Positions 14,543 through 23,760 of a stretch of DNA of 36,452 bases are shown here, in pieces; the stretch's first letter is position 1; each line of letters starts with the position of its first letter. A program made the position numbers and the translations under genes. The DNA comes from Clostridia bacterium. Its GTDB lineage: Bacteria > Bacillota > Clostridia > Christensenellales > Aristaeellaceae. A model generated the notes under the pieces. It was given only the letters and a program-made list of their open reading frames with translations. It searched no databases and was not told where the DNA came from. The stretch lies in the NCBI GenBank assembly GCA_017470145.1, contig JAFUFB010000007.1:1-36452 (forward strand), in the 5' to 3' direction.

Positions 14543-17500
14543 ATGCGGGATTATACGCTGGGAATAGATGTAGGGTCAACCACCGTGAAAACCGTGCTGC
14601 TGGACGAAAAGGGCGGCATGGTTTTTCATCGTTATGAGCGACATCACGCCCACACGCAGGAGACCCTGGCGGAGATCCTGCGGCAGGCCCGGGAAGCCCT
14701 GGGGGCCTGCCGGGTTCGCTGCGCCATTACGGGCAGCGGTGGCATGGGGCTGGGCAAGGCGCTGGAGATTCCCTTTGTGCAGGAGGTGGCCGCGGTGGCG
14801 GAGGCCCTGAAGGCTCAGGCGCCCCAGACGGACGTGGCCATCGAGCTGGGGGGCGAGGACGCGAAGATCATCTACTTCACCGGCGGGCTGGAAGAGCGGA
14901 TGAATGGGGTTTGCGCCGGGGGCACCGGCAGCTTCATCGACCAGATGGCTGCTCTGATGCAGACGGACGCCCCGGGGCTCAACGCGGAGGCGGCCCATTA
15001 CCAGGAGATTTATCCCATCGCTGCCCGGTGCGGCGTGTTCGCGAAGTCGGACATTCAGCCCCTGATCAACGACGGGGCTACCCGGGCGGATCTGGCGGCC
15101 TCCGTGTTTCAGGCGGTGGTGAATCAGACCATCTCCGGCCTGGCCTGCGGCAAGCCTATTCGGGGCCACGTGGCCTTCCTGGGCGGGCCGTTGCATTTTC
15201 TGCCGGAGCTGCGGAACAGCTTTATCCGCACCCTGAAGCTGACCGACGAAACGGCCATCCTGCCGGAAAACAGCCATCTGTTCGCCGCCCTGGGGGCGGC
15301 CATGCAGGCGGGGGCGGGGGAGGCCCGGGAGCTGGACGCCCTGATTGACGCCCTGAGCCGGGGGGTCATGCTGACCTTTGAGCTGAAGCGGATAGAGCCC
15401 TTGTTCGAAAATGAAGAGGCCTACCGGGTCTTCCGCCGCCGGCACGACCGGGCCCGGGTGAACCGGGGGACGCTGGCGGAATACGCGGGGCCTTGCTTTC
15501 TGGGCATTGACGCCGGCAGCACCACCACGAAGCTGGCCCTCATCGGGGCGGAGGGGGAGCTGCTGTGGTCCTTCTACGCCGGCAACCAGGGCAATCCCAT
15601 CCAGACGGCGCTGGACGCCCTGGGGGAATTGAAGGATCAGATGCCCGAAGGGGCTTACATTGCCCGGAGCTGCTCCACGGGATACGGCGAGGAGCTGCTG
15701 AAATCCGCCTTCTCTCTGGACGAGGGGGAGGTGGAGACCATCGCCCATGTCACCGCCGCCCGGTTCTTCGACCCGGAGGTGGACTGCGTGCTGGATATCG
15801 GCGGGCAGGACATGAAGTGCATCCAGCTGAAGAACGGCTCCGTGGATAATATTTTGCTGAACGAGGCCTGCTCCTCCGGGTGCGGGTCCTTCCTGGAAAA
15901 CTTTGCCGTGTCCATGGGCTACACCGCCCCGGCTTTCGCCAAGGCGGCGCTGTTCGCGAAAAATCCCCTGGACCTGGGCACCCGGTGCACCGTGTTTATG
16001 AACAGCAATGTGAAGCAGGCCCAGAAGGAGGGGGCGGACCTGCAGGATATCTCCGCGGGGCTGGCCTATTCCGTGATTCGGAACGCCCTTTTTAAGGTCA
16101 TCAAGCTGGCGGATGCCGCGGATTTGGGCCGCCGGGTGGTGGTGCAGGGCGGCACCTTCCACAACGAGGCGGTGCTGCGGGCCTTTGAAAAAATCTCCGG
16201 GGTGGAGGCAGTATGCCCGGACATCTCCGGCATGATGGGCGCCTTCGGGGCGGCCCTGATCGCCCGGCAGCATTCCACGGGGCAGGAAAGCGCAATGCCG
16301 CCCCTGGAGGAGCTGCTGAAGCTGACCTGGAAAACCGCTACCACCCACTGCCAGCGGTGCGAGAACCACTGTATGCTGACGGTGAACACCTTCCCCGGGG
16401 GCCGGCGGCATATCACCGGCAACCGGTGCGAGCGGGGCCTGGGGAAGACCGCGGAGGCGGCGGATAAGGGCCCCAATGTGGCGGCCTACAAGCTGAAGCG
16501 GATGTTCGATTACGAACCCCTGAAGATCGAGGAGGCGCCCCGGGGAGAGATCGGGATTCCCCGGGTGCTGAACATGTGGGAAAACTATCCCTTCTGGCAT
16601 ACCTTCTTTACCCAGTTGGGATTCTCGGTGCGCCTGTCCCCGGTATCCACGCGGAAAATTTATGCCCTGGGTATGGAATCCATCCCCTCGGAAAGCGAAT
16701 GCTACCCCGCGAAGCTGGCCCATGGGCATGTGCAATGGCTGATTAACCAAGGGGTGCAGACCATTTTCCATCCCAGCGTGTTCTACGAGCACCAGGAGGT
16801 GGAGGGCAGCCAGAACCATTACAACTGTCCCATGGTTTGCGCCTATCCGGAGAATTTGAAAAACAACGTGGAAGATGTAACGGAGGGGCGGGTGCGCTAT
16901 ATTCGACCCTTCCTGGCCTTCACCAGCGAGAAAATTACCGCGGACAGGCTGGTGCGCCTGGGCCGGGAGGAATGGGGCATTCCCACCGGGGAAGTGCGCC
17001 GGGCGGTGCACGCGGCCTGGGAGGAACAGCGCCGGGCCAAGGCGGACGTGCGGGCGGAGGGCCAGCGGGCCCTGGATTGGATGAAAGAAAAGGAGCGCCG
17101 GGGCATCATCCTGGCGGGGCGGCCTTACCATATGGACCCGGAGATTCATCACGGCATTCCGGAGATGATCGCCGGATACGGCCTGGCGGTGCTGACGGAG
17201 GATAGCATCCCGGCGGATTTCGCCCCGGTGCGCCCCGTGCGGGTGAACGACCAGTGGGTGTACCATTCCCGGATGTACACCGCCGCCCAGTTCGCCGCCA
17301 CCCGGGAGGATCTGGAGCTGATCCAGCTGAACTCCTTTGGGTGTGGGTTGGACGCGGTGACCACGGACCAGGTCAGCGAGATCCTGGAGCAAAGCGGCCG
17401 GCTGTACACCGTGCTGAAGATCGACGAGGTTAACAACCTGGGAGCGGCCCGCATCCGGGTGCGGAGCCTGCTTTCTGCCATGGGGCTGCGGCAGGAGCAG

Positions 17501-18760
17501 GGGATTTTGCCCGCCGGGGAACCTCAGCCCTATCTTCGGCAGGAGTTTACCCGGAAAATGTTCCAGGAGGGGTACACCATCCTGGCGCCGGATATGAGCC
17601 CCATGCATTTCGCCCTGCTGAAGCCGGTTTTCGAAAAGCATGGGTATCATCTGGTGTTTCTGAAAAACGAAGGCCGGTCCGCGGTGGACATGGGATTGAA
17701 GTTCGTCAACAACGACGCCTGCTATCCCTCCATCATTACCGTGGGGCAGATGATGGAGGCGGTGCTCAGCGGGGAGTACGACGTGAACCGCCTGGCGCTG
17801 ATCATGAGTCAGACCGGGGGCTGCTGCCGGGCCAGCAATTATGTGGGCTTTATCCGTCGGGCTTTGGAGAAGGCAGGCCTGCCCCAGATTCCGGTGATTT
17901 CCCTGAACTTTAACGGCATGGAGAAGAACGAGGGCTTCCGGCCGGGCTTGCCCATCCTGGTGGATGCGGGGAAGGCCTTGGTGCTGGGGGACCTGATGAT
18001 GAAATGCGTCTATCGGGTGCGGCCCTATGAGCTGGAGGCGGGCAGCGCCGACCGGATGCACGAAAAATGGCAGGGGATCGTCCAGGAGGCCCTGGGCGGA
18101 AAGCGGAAGTACCCTTACGCCGCCCTCTGCCGGGATCTGGTGGCGGATTTCGACGCCTTGCCCCTGCGGGAGATTCCCCGGAAGCCCCGGGTGGGCATCG
18201 TGGGGGAAATCCTGGTGAAATATATGCCCATGGCCAATAACCATCTGGCGGAGCTGTTGGAGCGGGAAGGCGCGGAGGCGGTGGTGCCGGATTTGATGGA
18301 TTTCGTGTACTATGTGCTGTACAACCAGCAGTATAAGACGGAGTATCTGGGCACCCGATGGACGGGGAAATATACCAGCGGCCTGGGGATTCCCGGGCTG
18401 CGGGCCTTCTGCCGGCCGGCGGCGGAGGCGTTGCGGAAATCCCAGCGGTTCCAGCCCCCGGTGCCCATTGAGCACATCGCGGATCTGGCCCGGCCCTTCC
18501 TTTCCATCGGCAATCAGTATGGCGAGGGCTGGTTCCTCTGCGGGGAGATGGCGGAGCTGCTGGAAAACGGAACGCCCAACATCGTGTGCATTCAGCCCTT
18601 CGGCTGCCTGCCCAATCACGTGGTGGGCAAGGGGGTCATCAAGGCCCTGAAGGCCGCCTATCCTCAGGCGAACATCGCCGCCGTGGACTACGATCCCGGC
18701 GCCAGCGAGGTGAACCAGCTGAACCGCATCAAGCTGATGCTGTCCCAGGCGGAGGCTTGA
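14543..18760 (+). CDS. Giant acyl-CoA dehydratase activase-related Fe-S protein
   Basis: 1405 residues, three parts. Residues 1 to ~255 are a BadF/BcrA/D-type ATPase with GIDVGSTTVKTV, and cysteines 124 (NGVCAGGTGSF) and 163 (ARCGVF), the spacing that holds the bridging 4Fe-4S cluster in HgdC activators. Residues ~318-590 are a second such ATPase (GIDAGSTTTKLAL) with cysteines near 442/446 and 482. From ~660 follows a DUF2229/COG3580-COG3581-type region related to the dehydratase/double-cubane-cluster proteins, with conserved cysteines such as SECYPAKLAHGH and NNDACYPS. Family knowledge: ATP hydrolysis drives low-potential electron transfer to an Fe-S reductase partner. Here activator and partner-like modules are one chain and no HgdBC-type genes adjoin. 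The reduced substrate is unknown. Confidence 0.9.
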   Translation: MRDYTLGIDVGSTTVKTVLLDEKGGMVFHRYERHHAHTQETLAEILRQAREALGACRVRCAITGSGGMGLGKALEIPFVQEVAAVAEALKAQAPQTDVAIELGGEDAKIIYFTGGLEERMNGVCAGGTGSFIDQMAALMQTDAPGLNAEAAHYQEIYPIAARCGVFAKSDIQPLINDGATRADLAASVFQAVVNQTISGLACGKPIRGHVAFLGGPLHFLPELRNSFIRTLKLTDETAILPENSHLFAALGAAMQAGAGEARELDALIDALSRGVMLTFELKRIEPLFENEEAYRVFRRRHDRARVNRGTLAEYAGPCFLGIDAGSTTTKLALIGAEGELLWSFYAGNQGNPIQTALDALGELKDQMPEGAYIARSCSTGYGEELLKSAFSLDEGEVETIAHVTAARFFDPEVDCVLDIGGQDMKCIQLKNGSVDNILLNEACSSGCGSFLENFAVSMGYTAPAFAKAALFAKNPLDLGTRCTVFMNSNVKQAQKEGADLQDISAGLAYSVIRNALFKVIKLADAADLGRRVVVQGGTFHNEAVLRAFEKISGVEAVCPDISGMMGAFGAALIARQHSTGQESAMPPLEELLKLTWKTATTHCQRCENHCMLTVNTFPGGRRHITGNRCERGLGKTAEAADKGPNVAAYKLKRMFDYEPLKIEEAPRGEIGIPRVLNMWENYPFWHTFFTQLGFSVRLSPVSTRKIYALGMESIPSESECYPAKLAHGHVQWLINQGVQTIFHPSVFYEHQEVEGSQNHYNCPMVCAYPENLKNNVEDVTEGRVRYIRPFLAFTSEKITADRLVRLGREEWGIPTGEVRRAVHAAWEEQRRAKADVRAEGQRALDWMKEKERRGIILAGRPYHMDPEIHHGIPEMIAGYGLAVLTEDSIPADFAPVRPVRVNDQWVYHSRMYTAAQFAATREDLELIQLNSFGCGLDAVTTDQVSEILEQSGRLYTVLKIDEVNNLGAARIRVRSLLSAMGLRQEQGILPAGEPQPYLRQEFTRKMFQEGYTILAPDMSPMHFALLKPVFEKHGYHLVFLKNEGRSAVDMGLKFVNNDACYPSIITVGQMMEAVLSGEYDVNRLALIMSQTGGCCRASNYVGFIRRALEKAGLPQIPVISLNFNGMEKNEGFRPGLPILVDAGKALVLGDLMMKCVYRVRPYELEAGSADRMHEKWQGIVQEALGGKRKYPYAALCRDLVADFDALPLREIPRKPRVGIVGEILVKYMPMANNHLAELLEREGAEAVVPDLMDFVYYVLYNQQYKTEYLGTRWTGKYTSGLGIPGLRAFCRPAAEALRKSQRFQPPVPIEHIADLARPFLSIGNQYGEGWFLCGEMAELLENGTPNIVCIQPFGCLPNHVVGKGVIKALKAAYPQANIAAVDYDPGASEVNQLNRIKLMLSQAEA

Positions 18761-18817
18761 GGAGGCTGCTAGGGGCGGGAGGAAATGTAACAGTTTGGAA
18801 AACAAATCCTCGCCGGC

Positions 18818-18846
18818 TTGCCGGATGAATCAATTTGTGCTATATA
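18818..18846 (+). promoter_or_regulatory. Possible promoter for the L,D-transpeptidase gene
   Basis: TTGCCG (18818-18823), 17 bases, TATATA (18841-18846). It lies in the 155-base gap before the gene at 18916. An imperfect stem (GCTGACAGG near 18850 with CCTGCCAGC near 18884) follows in the leader. Confidence 0.5.
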
Positions 18847-18915
18847 TCTGCTGACAGGAGGAGGCCGACGAAAGGCGCTCCGCCTGCCAGCTATTTCGCG
18901 TGAAAGGAATCATCT

Positions 18916-20208
18916 ATGACCTGGAAAAAGGGAATCGCCCTGCTGTGCGCCCTGGCGCTGCTGCTGTCCGCGGCGGGTCTGGGGGAGGAAGAGGACGATC
19001 TGTTCATTGAAGAAATCGTGGAGGATGTGCTGCTGGACGACGAGGGGGAGGAGATTCTGCTGCCCGCCGCCACGGCCGCGCCTGCGGTATATAGCGGCAG
19101 CTTTACGCCCTCCTATGGCAGCGCCTATGATCCCCTCCCCGGGGAGAACAATTACTGGACCCTGCCCATGGACATCACGGACGAGGCCGCGGTTTGGGAG
19201 ATGCTGACCGCCCCCATTACGGTGGTGGACATCGGGAAGAAGAGCGGGGAAAAGGTGCAGACCTACCTGTATCGGGAGCCGGACGAGAATAGCCTGAAGA
19301 TCGGGGTGGTGACCTGCGAGAGCCAGGGCGTCCGGGTGATTGAGACCCTGGACAACGGCTGGAGCCTGGTGGAATGCTACTCCAGCTCCTTCCATGCCAC
19401 GAAGGTGGAGGCCTGGAATCTGCTGGTCAGCGGCTATATCCAGACCAGCTATTTGAAGCAGGTGACCCCCAATCCTACCATGGGCATCGTGTGCGACAAG
19501 CTGACCCAGCGGCTGTACATTTTCCAGGAGGGGAAGCTGTTGACCACCCTGCTGTGCTCTACGGGCATCGCCATGTGGAACGGCAGCAAGTATCAGCCCT
19601 ATAACGAGACCCGGTCCGGGGAGTTCCTGCTGATGAGCAAGGTGGGCACCCTGATCAGCGACCGGCTGTACTGCGACATGGCGATCCGTTTCAACAGCGG
19701 CGACATGATTCACGAGGTGCCCCATGTGAACAACGCCGACGGCACCCCGAATTATGGCACCACGGAGCCGAAGCTGGGCACCAAATGCAGCCATGGGTGC
19801 ATTCGGGTGCAGCGGAACAAGACCCCGGAGGGGGTCAATATGAAGTGGATCTGGAGCCAGCTGAAGAGCGGCAGCAAGGTGAAGTTCGTCATCTGGGAGG
19901 ACTGGCAGGGCCGGCAGATCGAGACCCCCGCCGGGGATACGACCCTGTATTACAATCCCAACAAGGGGCAGTACTATCACCGCTCCTCCTTCTGCTACAG
20001 CGCCAAAGCCATTACCTTCCAGCCCTTTGCCTACAGCCAGCTGGAGGAGGCGCCCTTCGCCAAGCTGCACGCCTGCCCCTACTGCGTGCCCCCGCTGCGG
20101 GAGAGCGAAATCGACGCCATCAACGAGCAATACGCCCCCGGCGGCGATCATGACGAGCTGCTGACCAGCCTGCGGGCCGGATATTTTGAGTATTTGGAGA
20201 ACAACTGA
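18916..20208 (+). CDS. Secreted L,D-transpeptidase (YkuD domain)
   Basis: 430 residues. A signal peptide (MTWKKG then a Leu/Ala core, ending near 22) is followed by an acidic stretch, an SH3-like segment around residues 110-175 (IGVVTCESQGVRVIETLDNGWSLV, shortened), and a YkuD catalytic domain near 190-320. The active-site signature SHGCIRV places the nucleophile at Cys295, with the upstream His in IHEVPH. Such enzymes make 3-3 cross-links in peptidoglycan or attach proteins to it. The C-terminal ~100 residues contain CPYC and may be an extra domain. The protein is likely extracytoplasmic. A strong terminator follows. Confidence 0.92.
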   Translation: MTWKKGIALLCALALLLSAAGLGEEEDDLFIEEIVEDVLLDDEGEEILLPAATAAPAVYSGSFTPSYGSAYDPLPGENNYWTLPMDITDEAAVWEMLTAPITVVDIGKKSGEKVQTYLYREPDENSLKIGVVTCESQGVRVIETLDNGWSLVECYSSSFHATKVEAWNLLVSGYIQTSYLKQVTPNPTMGIVCDKLTQRLYIFQEGKLLTTLLCSTGIAMWNGSKYQPYNETRSGEFLLMSKVGTLISDRLYCDMAIRFNSGDMIHEVPHVNNADGTPNYGTTEPKLGTKCSHGCIRVQRNKTPEGVNMKWIWSQLKSGSKVKFVIWEDWQGRQIETPAGDTTLYYNPNKGQYYHRSSFCYSAKAITFQPFAYSQLEEAPFAKLHACPYCVPPLRESEIDAINEQYAPGGDHDELLTSLRAGYFEYLENN

Positions 20209-20220
20209 GGCATGCCTATC

Positions 20221-20249
20221 AAAATCCCCGAAGGAAATCGGGGATTTTT
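20221..20249 (+). terminator. Rho-independent terminator after the L,D-transpeptidase gene
   Basis: AAATCCCCGA / TCGGGGATTT stem around an AGGAAA-type loop, ending in TTTTTG. It lies 12 bases after the stop codon. Confidence 0.88.
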
Positions 20250-20296
20250 GGCGATCATCAAGACATTTTGCCATAGGAAGCCAGAGGAAAACCGGA

Positions 20297-20302
20297 TATA
20301 AT
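20297..20302 (+). promoter_or_regulatory. Putative -10 element for the kinase/phosphorylase pair
   Basis: A perfect TATAAT at 20297-20302, 34 bases before the kinase start and just after a terminator. The -35 is poor: TAGGAA at 17 bases, and TTGCCA only at 23 bases. An activator may be needed, which is inference. Confidence 0.4.
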
Positions 20303-20335
20303 AAGGATCATCGCGGAAAAAGGAGGAATATGGGA

Positions 20336-21070
20336 ATGGATCTGGAGCATCTGATTCATGGAGATATGCCGGGGGACAAGATCGCTATCGAGCCTCAGCA
20401 CGAGGAGAAGGCGGAGCGGATTTATCCCCTGCTGCGGGGCCTGCTGCCGGAGGGCAAGGCCGTGGTCTGCGTATGCGGCGGCAGCGGCGTGGGCAAGAGC
20501 GAGGTAGCCTCCCTGCTGGGCACGCGGCTGCAGGCGGAGGGGATCGGCGCCTATGTCATGAGCGGGGATAATTATCCCCACCGGATTCCCTCCCAAAACG
20601 ACGCGGAGCGGGAACGGGTGTATGCCGAGGGCGGCCGGGCCGCCCTGGAAGGCTATCTGGGCACGCCCCAGGAGATTGATTTTGACCTGGTGAACCGGAT
20701 TCTGGCGGATTTCAAGGCAGGCCGGAGCCCGGTGGCTTTGAAGCGCATGGGCCGGACGGAGGAGGAAAAGTGGTTCGACCAGGTGGACTTCTCCCAGACC
20801 CAGGTGCTGATTCTGGAATGGACCCATGGCAACAGCGACTATGTGAAGGGGGTGGACGTGCCGATTTTGCTGAACTCCACGCCGGAGGAAACCCTGGCCC
20901 ATCGCCGGGCCCGGGCCCGGGACAAGGGGGTGGACAGCCCCTTCACCACCCTGGTGCTGGAAATTGAGCAGGAAAAGCTGAAGCGGCAGGCCCACAAGGC
21001 GAAGATCATCGTCAGCAAGAGCGGAGAGGTGATCTCCTACGATCAGTATCGGGAACTGATGGGGGTGTGA
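20336..21070 (+). CDS. P-loop kinase of the uridine kinase/phosphoribulokinase type, substrate unknown
   Basis: 244 residues from the ATG at 20336, nine bases after AGGAGG (20321-20326); the ATG at 20330 is only three bases from it and less likely. The Walker A motif GGSGVGKS is at residues 48-55, followed by VMSGDNYPHRIPS, a DxY substrate-binding loop typical of uridine kinase, phosphoribulokinase and related small-molecule kinases, and VLILEWTHGN near the Walker B position. A late RRARARDKG resembles a LID. The stop overlaps the start region of a GH13_18 phosphorylase gene, so it probably phosphorylates something released by that enzyme (a sugar, glycerol or glycerate); this is inference from position. 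True uridine kinase activity is less likely. Confidence 0.75.
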   Translation: MDLEHLIHGDMPGDKIAIEPQHEEKAERIYPLLRGLLPEGKAVVCVCGGSGVGKSEVASLLGTRLQAEGIGAYVMSGDNYPHRIPSQNDAERERVYAEGGRAALEGYLGTPQEIDFDLVNRILADFKAGRSPVALKRMGRTEEEKWFDQVDFSQTQVLILEWTHGNSDYVKGVDVPILLNSTPEETLAHRRARARDKGVDSPFTTLVLEIEQEKLKRQAHKAKIIVSKSGEVISYDQYRELMGV

Positions 21071-21072
21071 CC

Positions 21073-22572
21073 ATGATGGAAATGAACAACCGGCCCATGC
21101 TGAACCTGTACCCGGACAGCTTGGGGAGCCGGCTCTCGGAGGCGGTGGCCTTCCTGTCCCGGCCGGAGCTGAAGGATGCCTTCGGGTCGGTGTACGTGCT
21201 GCCCAGCCTGTATCATTCCGATCTGGATCGGGGATTTTGCGTCGTGGATTATGACCTGAACGAGGAGCTGGCCTCGCCCCAGGATGTGGCGGATCTGAAG
21301 GCCCTGGGGCTGGATCTGAAGCTGGATTTCGTGCTGAACCATGCCTCCGTGCAGTCTCCGCAGTTTCAGGACCTGCTGCGGAAGGGGGAGGATTCCGAAT
21401 ATCGGGATTTCTTCATCGACTGGAACCAATTCTGGCAGGGGCGGGGCGAAATGACCCCGGAGGGGTATATTCAGCCGGAGAAGCAATATCTGTCCCAGAT
21501 GTTTTTCCGCAAGCCCGGGCTGCCCATCCTGATGGTGCGCTTTCCGGACGGGCGGGAGGTGCCCTACTGGAACACCTTCTACCAGAAGGTCTGGGAGGAG
21601 GCGGGGGAGCGCCGCTATCTGGGCCAGATGGATTTGAACATTCGGTCGGAAAAGGTGTGGGCCTTTTATGACCAGACCCTGGCGAAGCTGGCTTCCTACG
21701 GCGCGCGGATCATTCGCCTGGACGCCTTCGCCTACGCGCCGAAGGCGCCGGGGAAGCGGAATTTCATGAACGAGCCGGAAACCTGGGAAACCCTGGCCCG
21801 GGTCAGGGAGCTGGCGGATGGATATGGGCTGCGGCTGCTGCCGGAGATTCACGCGGGATACGAGGAGCAGGTGTACCGGAAGATCGCGGATCAGGGATAC
21901 ATGACCTACGATTTCTTCCTTCCGGGGCTGATTCTGGACGCCATTGAGAATCACACCGGGGCTTACCTGGCGGCCTGGGCTCGGGAGCAGGAGGAGCAGG
22001 GCATCCGGACGGTCAATATGCTGGGCTGCCATGACGGCATCCCTCTGCTGGACCTGAAGGGGCTGCTGCCGGACGAGCGGATTCAGGGCTTGATTGATCT
22101 GACGGTGGCCCGGGGCGGGTATGTGAAGAACCTGCACGGGGCCAAGAACATGTATTATCAGGTGAACGCCACCTATTTCAGCGCCCTGGGCGAGTCGGAG
22201 GAGAAGATGGAGCTGGCCCGGGCCATTCAGCTTTTCATGCCGGGAAAGCCCCAGGTCTGGTATCTGGACCTGCTGTGCGGGAAGAACGACTATGCCGCCA
22301 TGGAGCGGGCTGGCGAGGGCGGGCACAAGGAGATCAACCGGACGAACCTGAGCTTGGCGGAGGCGGAGGGGCGGCTGGAGAATCCCTGCGTGCGGAAACA
22401 GCTGGAGCTGCTGCGGCTGCGGAGCACCCACCCCGCCTTCGGGGCGGAAAGCCGCGTGAGGGCGGAGGCGGAGGGCGCGGAGCTGCGCCTGGTTTGGGAA
22501 AATGGCCCCCATCGGGCGGAGCTTCAGGCGCATCTGGATACGGGAAAGTATGAAATTATTCAACGAGGCTGA
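21073..22572 (+). CDS. GH13_18 sugar phosphorylase (sucrose phosphorylase-like)
   Basis: 499 residues from the ATG at 21073; a GTG at 21067 overlapping the kinase stop is the alternative. The TIM-barrel motifs of GH13 subfamily 18 are present: nucleophile in IRLDAFAY (Asp217), acid/base in PEIHAGY (Glu258), and third carboxylate in GCHDGIP (Asp321), with the subfamily's YQVNATYFSALG and CGKNDY segments. Length matches sucrose phosphorylase (~490-510). These enzymes use phosphate to split an alpha-glucoside, giving glucose 1-phosphate. Subfamily members act on sucrose, sucrose 6'-phosphate, glucosylglycerol or glucosylglycerate. The specificity loop here cannot be assigned by eye. It is cytosolic and coupled to the upstream kinase. 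Confidence 0.85.
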   Translation: MMEMNNRPMLNLYPDSLGSRLSEAVAFLSRPELKDAFGSVYVLPSLYHSDLDRGFCVVDYDLNEELASPQDVADLKALGLDLKLDFVLNHASVQSPQFQDLLRKGEDSEYRDFFIDWNQFWQGRGEMTPEGYIQPEKQYLSQMFFRKPGLPILMVRFPDGREVPYWNTFYQKVWEEAGERRYLGQMDLNIRSEKVWAFYDQTLAKLASYGARIIRLDAFAYAPKAPGKRNFMNEPETWETLARVRELADGYGLRLLPEIHAGYEEQVYRKIADQGYMTYDFFLPGLILDAIENHTGAYLAAWAREQEEQGIRTVNMLGCHDGIPLLDLKGLLPDERIQGLIDLTVARGGYVKNLHGAKNMYYQVNATYFSALGESEEKMELARAIQLFMPGKPQVWYLDLLCGKNDYAAMERAGEGGHKEINRTNLSLAEAEGRLENPCVRKQLELLRLRSTHPAFGAESRVRAEAEGAELRLVWENGPHRAELQAHLDTGKYEIIQRG

Positions 22573-22709
22573 TCATTTTATCATCACGATTTTCGAATTC
22601 GAAAATGTAGGCAGATCAAAATTTTCGAAAAAATCTATTCTAGAAGGTGGTTGTTGCCAAATAGAAAGTCTCTTCCATGCACCGTTGATAGGAGACGATT
22701 ATTTTTGTT

Positions 22710-22724
22710 CCCCGCTCTGCGGGG
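22710..22724. repeat. Degenerate copy of the GC-rich palindrome family
   Basis: CCCCGC, TCT, GCGGGG: a short hairpin in the 220-base gap after the phosphorylase gene, with surrounding GTTCCCCGC and GCGGGGGCGC resembling the longer copies. The rest of the gap, about 22573-22700, is AT-rich with no gene I can support; GAATTCGAAAAT-like short inverted runs near 22594-22634 are unremarkable. Confidence 0.55.
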
Positions 22725-22750
22725 GCGCTTTGATTATCGATTGCTTATGA

Positions 22751-22785
22751 AAAGAGCCGCTGGCGGAAGGCCGGCGGCTCTTTTT
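22751..22785. terminator. Bidirectional terminator between convergent genes
   Basis: AAAGAGCCGC (22751-22760) pairs with GCGGCTCTTT (22774-22783), with an inner GGC/GCC pair, followed by further Ts on the + strand and, on the other strand, by a T-rich tail from the left arm. It lies between the convergent phosphorylase (+) and AraC-type (-) genes and suits both. Confidence 0.85.
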
Positions 22786-22792
22786 CGCGGGA

Positions 22793-23686
22793 TCAGGAGG
22801 AGCGCTCCCCCCGGATCTTTTTGCGATACTGTTCGGGGCTGAGACCGTATTTCTTCTTGAACATCTTGGAGAAGGCCAGCTGATCCTCATAGCCCACCTC
22901 CTCGGCGATGACATGGATGGGGGCGTCGGTCTGGCGCAACAGATCCATGCTGCGGGTCATCTTCATCTGCATCAGGTATTCCTGGGGGGACATCAGCATC
23001 TTCTTCTTAAAAATGCTGGTCAGGTAGGTCCGGTTGATGCCGATGTAATCTGCCACATCGCTGACCTTGATGCTGGAAAAATTGCTCTCCATGAAGCGTA
23101 CGGCATAATCCACATAATCATCGGTGGTCATGTCGTTATCCTGAGTGGAATCCTCCTTGCTCCGCTCCCAGGATTCAATGGCCAGGGAAAGGAAGCGCAG
23201 GGCCAGGCTGGCGCGGTAGATTTCGCTGGAGGGGGTCAGATGGGGCCGCTCCAGAATGTTTTTGACGATAGTGAGGAATTCCATGATGGGCACATGGCAA
23301 TCCAGCACGTAGACCCCGTCAGTGAACCCGGCGCACTGCATGTAATGGGGCGCCAGCTCGCCGCTGAAGGTCACCCAGGCGTAATGCCAGGGAGCCTCCA
23401 GGTCCGCCTGATAAAAGACCTCCTCCCGATCCTTGAGGAGGAAAAACTGCCCTTCGTGGATGGCGAATTTCCGGTCGCCTACCTGCAGCACGCCTTTTCC
23501 GGCCAGCACGACATGCAGATGGTATCCCTCCCGGGCGGCCCGGGGATAAGCATATCCTGGCATGCAGCGCTGAAAGCCGCAGGTTTTCATATGCAGGGAG
23601 GTATCCCGGGTATGGGAATACTCGATGCCGTGATACGTGGTCCCCTTGAAGATAGAAAGTTCATCAATCATGGGTGTATCCGTCAT
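22793..23686 (-). CDS. AraC-family transcription regulator with cupin-like sensor domain
   Basis: 297 residues from the ATG at 23686; GGGAGGAG seven bases before it supports this start over one 45 bases further out. The N-terminal ~160 residues form an AraC-type cupin (HVVLAGKGVLQVGDRKFAIHEGQFFLL region, shortened). The C-terminal ~100 residues hold two helix-turn-helix motifs: VSDVADYIGINRTYLTSIFKK and a later VIAEEVGYEDQLAFSKMFKK with the classic ending GLSPEQYRK. This regulator type senses a sugar and activates neighbouring transport genes. It is divergent from the solute-binding protein gene at 24017, 330 bases away, and is therefore the likely activator of that operon. It is one of only two minus-strand genes found here. 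Confidence 0.92.
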   Translation of the reverse strand: MTDTPMIDELSIFKGTTYHGIEYSHTRDTSLHMKTCGFQRCMPGYAYPRAAREGYHLHVVLAGKGVLQVGDRKFAIHEGQFFLLKDREEVFYQADLEAPWHYAWVTFSGELAPHYMQCAGFTDGVYVLDCHVPIMEFLTIVKNILERPHLTPSSEIYRASLALRFLSLAIESWERSKEDSTQDNDMTTDDYVDYAVRFMESNFSSIKVSDVADYIGINRTYLTSIFKKKMLMSPQEYLMQMKMTRSMDLLRQTDAPIHVIAEEVGYEDQLAFSKMFKKKYGLSPEQYRKKIRGERSS

Positions 23687-23760
23687 GGCGAAACTCCTCC
23701 CTTCCGGCGGGATCGGGCCAGGATCCCCCACGGATTGTGCGGTAAAATAATAATCGATTC

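Noticed and set aside
14576-18805. 1409-residue ORF antisense to the activase gene
   Set aside because: It mirrors the real gene in a GC-rich genome with few antisense stops; its product is rich in His, Gln, Gly and Pro without any domain, whereas the + strand has full motifs and a ribosome binding site.
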